A model generated the notes under the pieces. That model made no database searches and was not told the origin of the DNA. It was given only the letters and a program-made list of their open reading frames with translations. From Bacillota bacterium (GTDB lineage: Bacteria > Bacillota > Clostridia > Lachnospirales > Lachnospiraceae), in assembly GCA_023423335.1 (NCBI GenBank), contig JAFAFU010000081.1, positions 1 through 7,454 on the forward strand: a DNA stretch of 7,454 bases, in the 5' to 3' direction. This document shows, piece after piece, positions 5,337 through 7,454 of this stretch. The position numbers and the translations under genes are program-made. How positions within the stretch are numbered: the first letter of the stretch is position 1; every line of letters starts with the position of its first letter.

Positions 5337-6637
5337 CCGACGCAACGGTCCGCTTGTGGGGCCGGGACATTGGTGCGGTGAGCTGGCTGGGCGATCGCGA
5401 ACTTGCGGTCTTCCAGTACATGCCGGACTTCGTGGAAAGCGGCATCCAGCTGGCGCCGATCATGATGCCGCTGGCGCCAGAACCGTATGAATTCCCGGGG
5501 CTGCCAGGCGAGGCTTTCAAGGGGTTGCCCGGCCTGCTTGCCGACTCGCTGCCGGACAGGTTCGGTCATGCGCTGATCGATGCGTGGCTGGTGGCGCGGG
5601 GGCGTTCTGCCGGGAGTTTCAATCCAGTGGAGCGCCTGTGCTACATCGGTACGCGTGGCATGGGCGCGCTCGAATTCCATCCGTCCTTGTCCCGTGGCGC
5701 AGGCCGCTCCCGCAAGGTCGGGATCGATGCGCTGGTACGCCTGGCGAACGACGTCCTCGATCACCGGCAGCAGCTGGCCGGGCACCTTCAGGGCGAGGAC
5801 GATCATGAGGCGCTGGAGGATATCCTGCGCGTCGGAACTTCTGCGGGAGGTGCGCGCGCCAAAGCGGTGCTGGCCTGGAACGAAGAGACCGGAGAGTTCC
5901 GTTCCGGTCAGGTCAAGGCCGGTGAGGGCTTCGCTTACTGGCTGTTGAAGTTCGACGGCATCAGCAACAACCGGGACAAGGAACTGGCCGACCCACAGGG
6001 GTTTGGCCTCGTCGAGTACGGGTTCCACCTGTTGGCGGTCGCGGCCGGTATCGACATGTCCGAATGCCGGATCCACCGCGAGGGCGGGCGCGCGCATTTC
6101 ATGACGCGGCGGTTCGATCGCGACGCGAGGGGCCGCAAGCTGCACATGCAGTCGCTCGCGGCGATGCGTCATTTCGATTTCAATGCCGCCGGCGTCTACT
6201 CCTACGAGCAGGCCGTGGAGACGATCCGCCGACTGGATCTGCCCAGGTGGGATGTCGAGCAGCAGTTTCGACGTGCTGTCTTGAACGTGCTGATCCGGAA
6301 CCAGGACGATCACGTCAAGAACATCGCCTTCCTCATGAACCGCAACGGGGAGTGGCGACTGTCACCGGCATTCGACGTGAGCTACGCCTACAACCCCGAC
6401 GGCAGTTGGACGCACCGGCACCAGATGAGCCTCAACGGCAAGCAGGATCAGTTCGAAATGATGGATCTGGTCGAGTTCGGCGCGTTCTGTGGGCTCAAGC
6501 CGGCGAAAGGGCGGGGAATCGTCGAGGAGATCCATGCGCAGGTCGACAGGTGGATGGACTTCGCAGGCCAGGCCGGAGTGCCGGAGGGGATGGCCGCGAG
6601 GATCGACCGGGCCCTGCGGCGAGAGATCGTTGCCTGA
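5333..6637 (+). CDS. hipA: HipA-family serine/threonine kinase toxin
   Basis: A 434-residue protein of normal HipA length. The N-terminal subdomain (about 1-115) contains GLPGLLADSLPDRFG (65-78), a hallmark of the family. The glycine-rich loop GTSAGGARAKAVLAW (168-182) places S170 where E. coli HipA has the autophosphorylated S150. K206 in YWLLKFDG is the likely ATP-binding lysine. NQDDHVKN (323-330) supplies the catalytic Asp (D325 by alignment to E. coli D309) and Asn (N330), and LSPAFDVSYAY (343-353) gives the metal-binding Asp D348. All key kinase residues are present, so the toxin looks active. E. coli HipA phosphorylates glutamyl-tRNA synthetase and promotes persistence; the target here is unknown. 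The start is GTG at 5333, overlapping the hipB stop as GTGA, with GGAGG (5321-5325) seven bases upstream. Confidence 0.92.
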   Translation: MTDATVRLWGRDIGAVSWLGDRELAVFQYMPDFVESGIQLAPIMMPLAPEPYEFPGLPGEAFKGLPGLLADSLPDRFGHALIDAWLVARGRSAGSFNPVERLCYIGTRGMGALEFHPSLSRGAGRSRKVGIDALVRLANDVLDHRQQLAGHLQGEDDHEALEDILRVGTSAGGARAKAVLAWNEETGEFRSGQVKAGEGFAYWLLKFDGISNNRDKELADPQGFGLVEYGFHLLAVAAGIDMSECRIHREGGRAHFMTRRFDRDARGRKLHMQSLAAMRHFDFNAAGVYSYEQAVETIRRLDLPRWDVEQQFRRAVLNVLIRNQDDHVKNIAFLMNRNGEWRLSPAFDVSYAYNPDGSWTHRHQMSLNGKQDQFEMMDLVEFGAFCGLKPAKGRGIVEEIHAQVDRWMDFAGQAGVPEGMAARIDRALRREIVA

Positions 6638-6664
6638 TCGGCTGCCATGCGGTGCGCGCGTTGC

Positions 6665-6713
6665 GGAATCCGGATCCCTGGGAAGCAGGATTCCTCACTG
6701 CGTTCGAAATGAC
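6665..6713. repeat. Dispersed-repeat-like element with inverted arms
   Basis: Arms GGAATCC (6665-6671) and GGATTCC (6688-6694) flank 16 bases and are followed by TCACTGCGTTCGAAATGAC. Read on the minus strand, this translates to the ISNAVRNP-type peptide often seen in spurious ORFs made from dispersed intergenic repeats. It begins 27 bases after the hipA stop. It has no T-run, so a terminator role is weak. Its identity as a dispersed repeat rests on resemblance and needs other copies in the genome. Confidence 0.5.
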
Positions 6714-6895
6714 AAAGGCGTGGTTTTCATGGGTTTTCTCAAGGGACTTGTTGATCCGGCCCCCAGAAAAAACCGAATCCATAGGCCGGCCCCCGTATCA
6801 GGTGCGGGGCAGGCGCTGCATGGCCGACACTGGATGTTGACGGCCTCGGGGCCGTAGCTCCGACCTGCCTCGTTTCGGGTATTTTGCGGACCGGA
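6714..6895. other. Gene-free stretch between hipA and the second pilin accessory gene
   Basis: No supported gene. It holds two direct copies of CCGGCCCCC (6756-6764 and 6786-6794), a weak hairpin CCCCG/CGGGG (6791-6795 and 6805-6809), and a perfect hairpin ACGGCC-TCGG-GGCCGT (6840-6855). The last lies about 40 bases past the minus-strand stop at 6896 and has no T-run; with the adjacent AGCTCCGACCT it resembles another REP-type unit. The convergent genes on both sides end here, so transcription termination is expected but no classical terminator is visible. Confidence 0.45.
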
Positions 6896-7454
6896 TCAAT
6901 CGTGTGTGCTGACTCGCACTGGCCGACCGTTGGTGGCGTCGACCAGCATCCGGCCCTCGCCGCGGCGGGAGACGACCGGGACCGAGCGGAGCTGGTCGTG
7001 CGTGCGCTTGGTGGCGCGGATGTCGGCGTCGGGCACGCGGCGGTCTTCAGTGAGCGGCTGCGCGGCGGTACGCAGCATCTCTGGTGCCACGTCGCCGAAG
7101 TCGAGGTAATACTTCGGCGAGCGTTCGATGCCGGCGCCGCCGGCCATGAATTCCTCGATGATTCCTCGTCGCTGTTCGGGGTCGTCCGGCATGCGCGTGC
7201 CGACGAGGACGGGACCGGTCCACGACAGGCGGCGCCATTCGGGGCGCGATCCCTGTGCGAGGTCGTCGTCGGAGATCTCGCTGGCGAAGACGAGGGTGAA
7301 GGTGTCCGGGGTGCCGACCAGGAACACCGGGCGTGCGACCCACAGGGTGTGCAGGCCGTAGGCCAGGAAGGCGAGCTGGCACAGGGCGATCACGGTGAGG
7401 TCGAACTTCAGGCCCCATTTGCCCTTGCGGTAGAGGATCAGGGTGAGCAGCGGG
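6896..7454 (-). CDS. TfpX/TfpZ family type IV pilin accessory protein (copy 2, N-terminus beyond window)
   Basis: The frame is open from the right edge to the stop at 6896-6898. Aligned to copy 1, the visible part starts at about residue 55, within the second membrane segment, so about 54 N-terminal residues lie outside the window. Shared features include RKGKWGLKFDL, ARPVFLVGTPDTF, SPKYY and VVSRRGEGRMLVDAT. The tail differs: RPVRVSTHD here against DPLRTATAAPSD in copy 1, which is three residues longer. Over the first 198 bases from the window edge the two genes differ at only two positions, while the C-terminal half carries many substitutions (for example YLDFGDVAPE against YIDLSEVAPD). A pilin gene may lie upstream on the same strand, outside the window. 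Confidence 0.87.
   Translation of the reverse strand, partial: PLLTLILYRKGKWGLKFDLTVIALCQLAFLAYGLHTLWVARPVFLVGTPDTFTLVFASEISDDDLAQGSRPEWRRLSWTGPVLVGTRMPDDPEQRRGIIEEFMAGGAGIERSPKYYLDFGDVAPEMLRTAAQPLTEDRRVPDADIRATKRTHDQLRSVPVVSRRGEGRMLVDATNGRPVRVSTHD
7257..7454. repeat. Long direct repeat with 2861-3058 (paralogous pilin accessory genes)
   Basis: Position n here corresponds to n minus 4396 in copy 1. Over these 198 bases I find two differences: T against C in GGGCGTGCGACC/GGGCGCGCGACC, and G against C in CACAGGGTG/CACAGCGTG. The repeat continues past the window edge and loses identity to the left of 7257. Both copies have the same orientation and enclose the three toxin-antitoxin loci. Confidence 0.8.

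Noticed and set aside
5240..6313. Minus-strand reading frame of 357 codons opposite hipA
   Set aside because: Antisense shadow of hipA; no recognisable motifs, while the plus strand has all HipA kinase residues.
6064..6840. Plus-strand reading frame of 258 codons overlapping the end of hipA and beyond
   Set aside because: Out-of-frame shadow of hipA with Arg/Pro-rich sequence; the part past 6637 reads through repeat sequence.
1..7454. CRISPR array, tRNA or rRNA genes, integrase or transposase
   Set aside because: No regularly spaced repeats, no tRNA-like cloverleaf or rRNA sequence noticed, and no ORF with integrase or transposase motifs.

Overview
The window looks like chromosomal DNA of a GC-rich gammaproteobacterium, most likely Xanthomonadaceae (Lysobacter, Luteimonas, Xanthomonas or Stenotrophomonas type). 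The reasons are the TfpX/TfpZ-type pilin accessory proteins, the CcdA/CcdB and HipB/HipA variants, the strong GC bias of most genes, and a REP palindrome of the GCGGGC/GCCCGC + TCCCAC kind. The genus is inference; no rRNA or other marker is present.

Layout. (1) 1-2412, plus strand: the 3' part of a large membrane protein fused to a spermidine-synthase-like SAM-binding domain, visibly less GC-rich than the rest and probably entering from beyond the left edge. (2) 2491-3222, minus strand: a complete TfpX/TfpZ-family type IV pilin accessory gene. (3) 3223-3491: a gene-free stretch with a small cluster of REP-like units and an inverted repeat just before ccdA. (4) 3492-6637: three adjacent type II toxin-antitoxin loci. 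These are ccdA with a C-terminally truncated ccdB (plus strand), an RHH antitoxin with a ParE/RelE-fold toxin (minus strand, convergent to ccdAB), and hipB-hipA (plus strand). Each locus is preceded by a palindromic candidate operator. (5) 6638-6895: a gene-free stretch with dispersed-repeat sequence. (6) 6896 to the right edge, minus strand: a second, partial copy of the TfpX/TfpZ gene.

How it fits together. The three TA loci sit between two copies of one pilin accessory gene in the same orientation. The copies are nearly identical over their membrane-encoding part (2 mismatches in 198 aligned bases visible here) and clearly diverged over the C-terminal part. The island is therefore flanked by direct repeats that could recombine, and the TA loci would penalise cells that lose it. 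In two of the three TA loci the toxin start overlaps the antitoxin stop by four bases (GTGA); in ccdAB the toxin ATG directly follows the antitoxin TGA. The main points of interest are this addiction-island arrangement, the CcdB protein lacking the family's gyrase-poisoning tail, the large palindromes in front of the RHH-ParE and hipBA loci, and the mosaic divergence of the pilin accessory copies.
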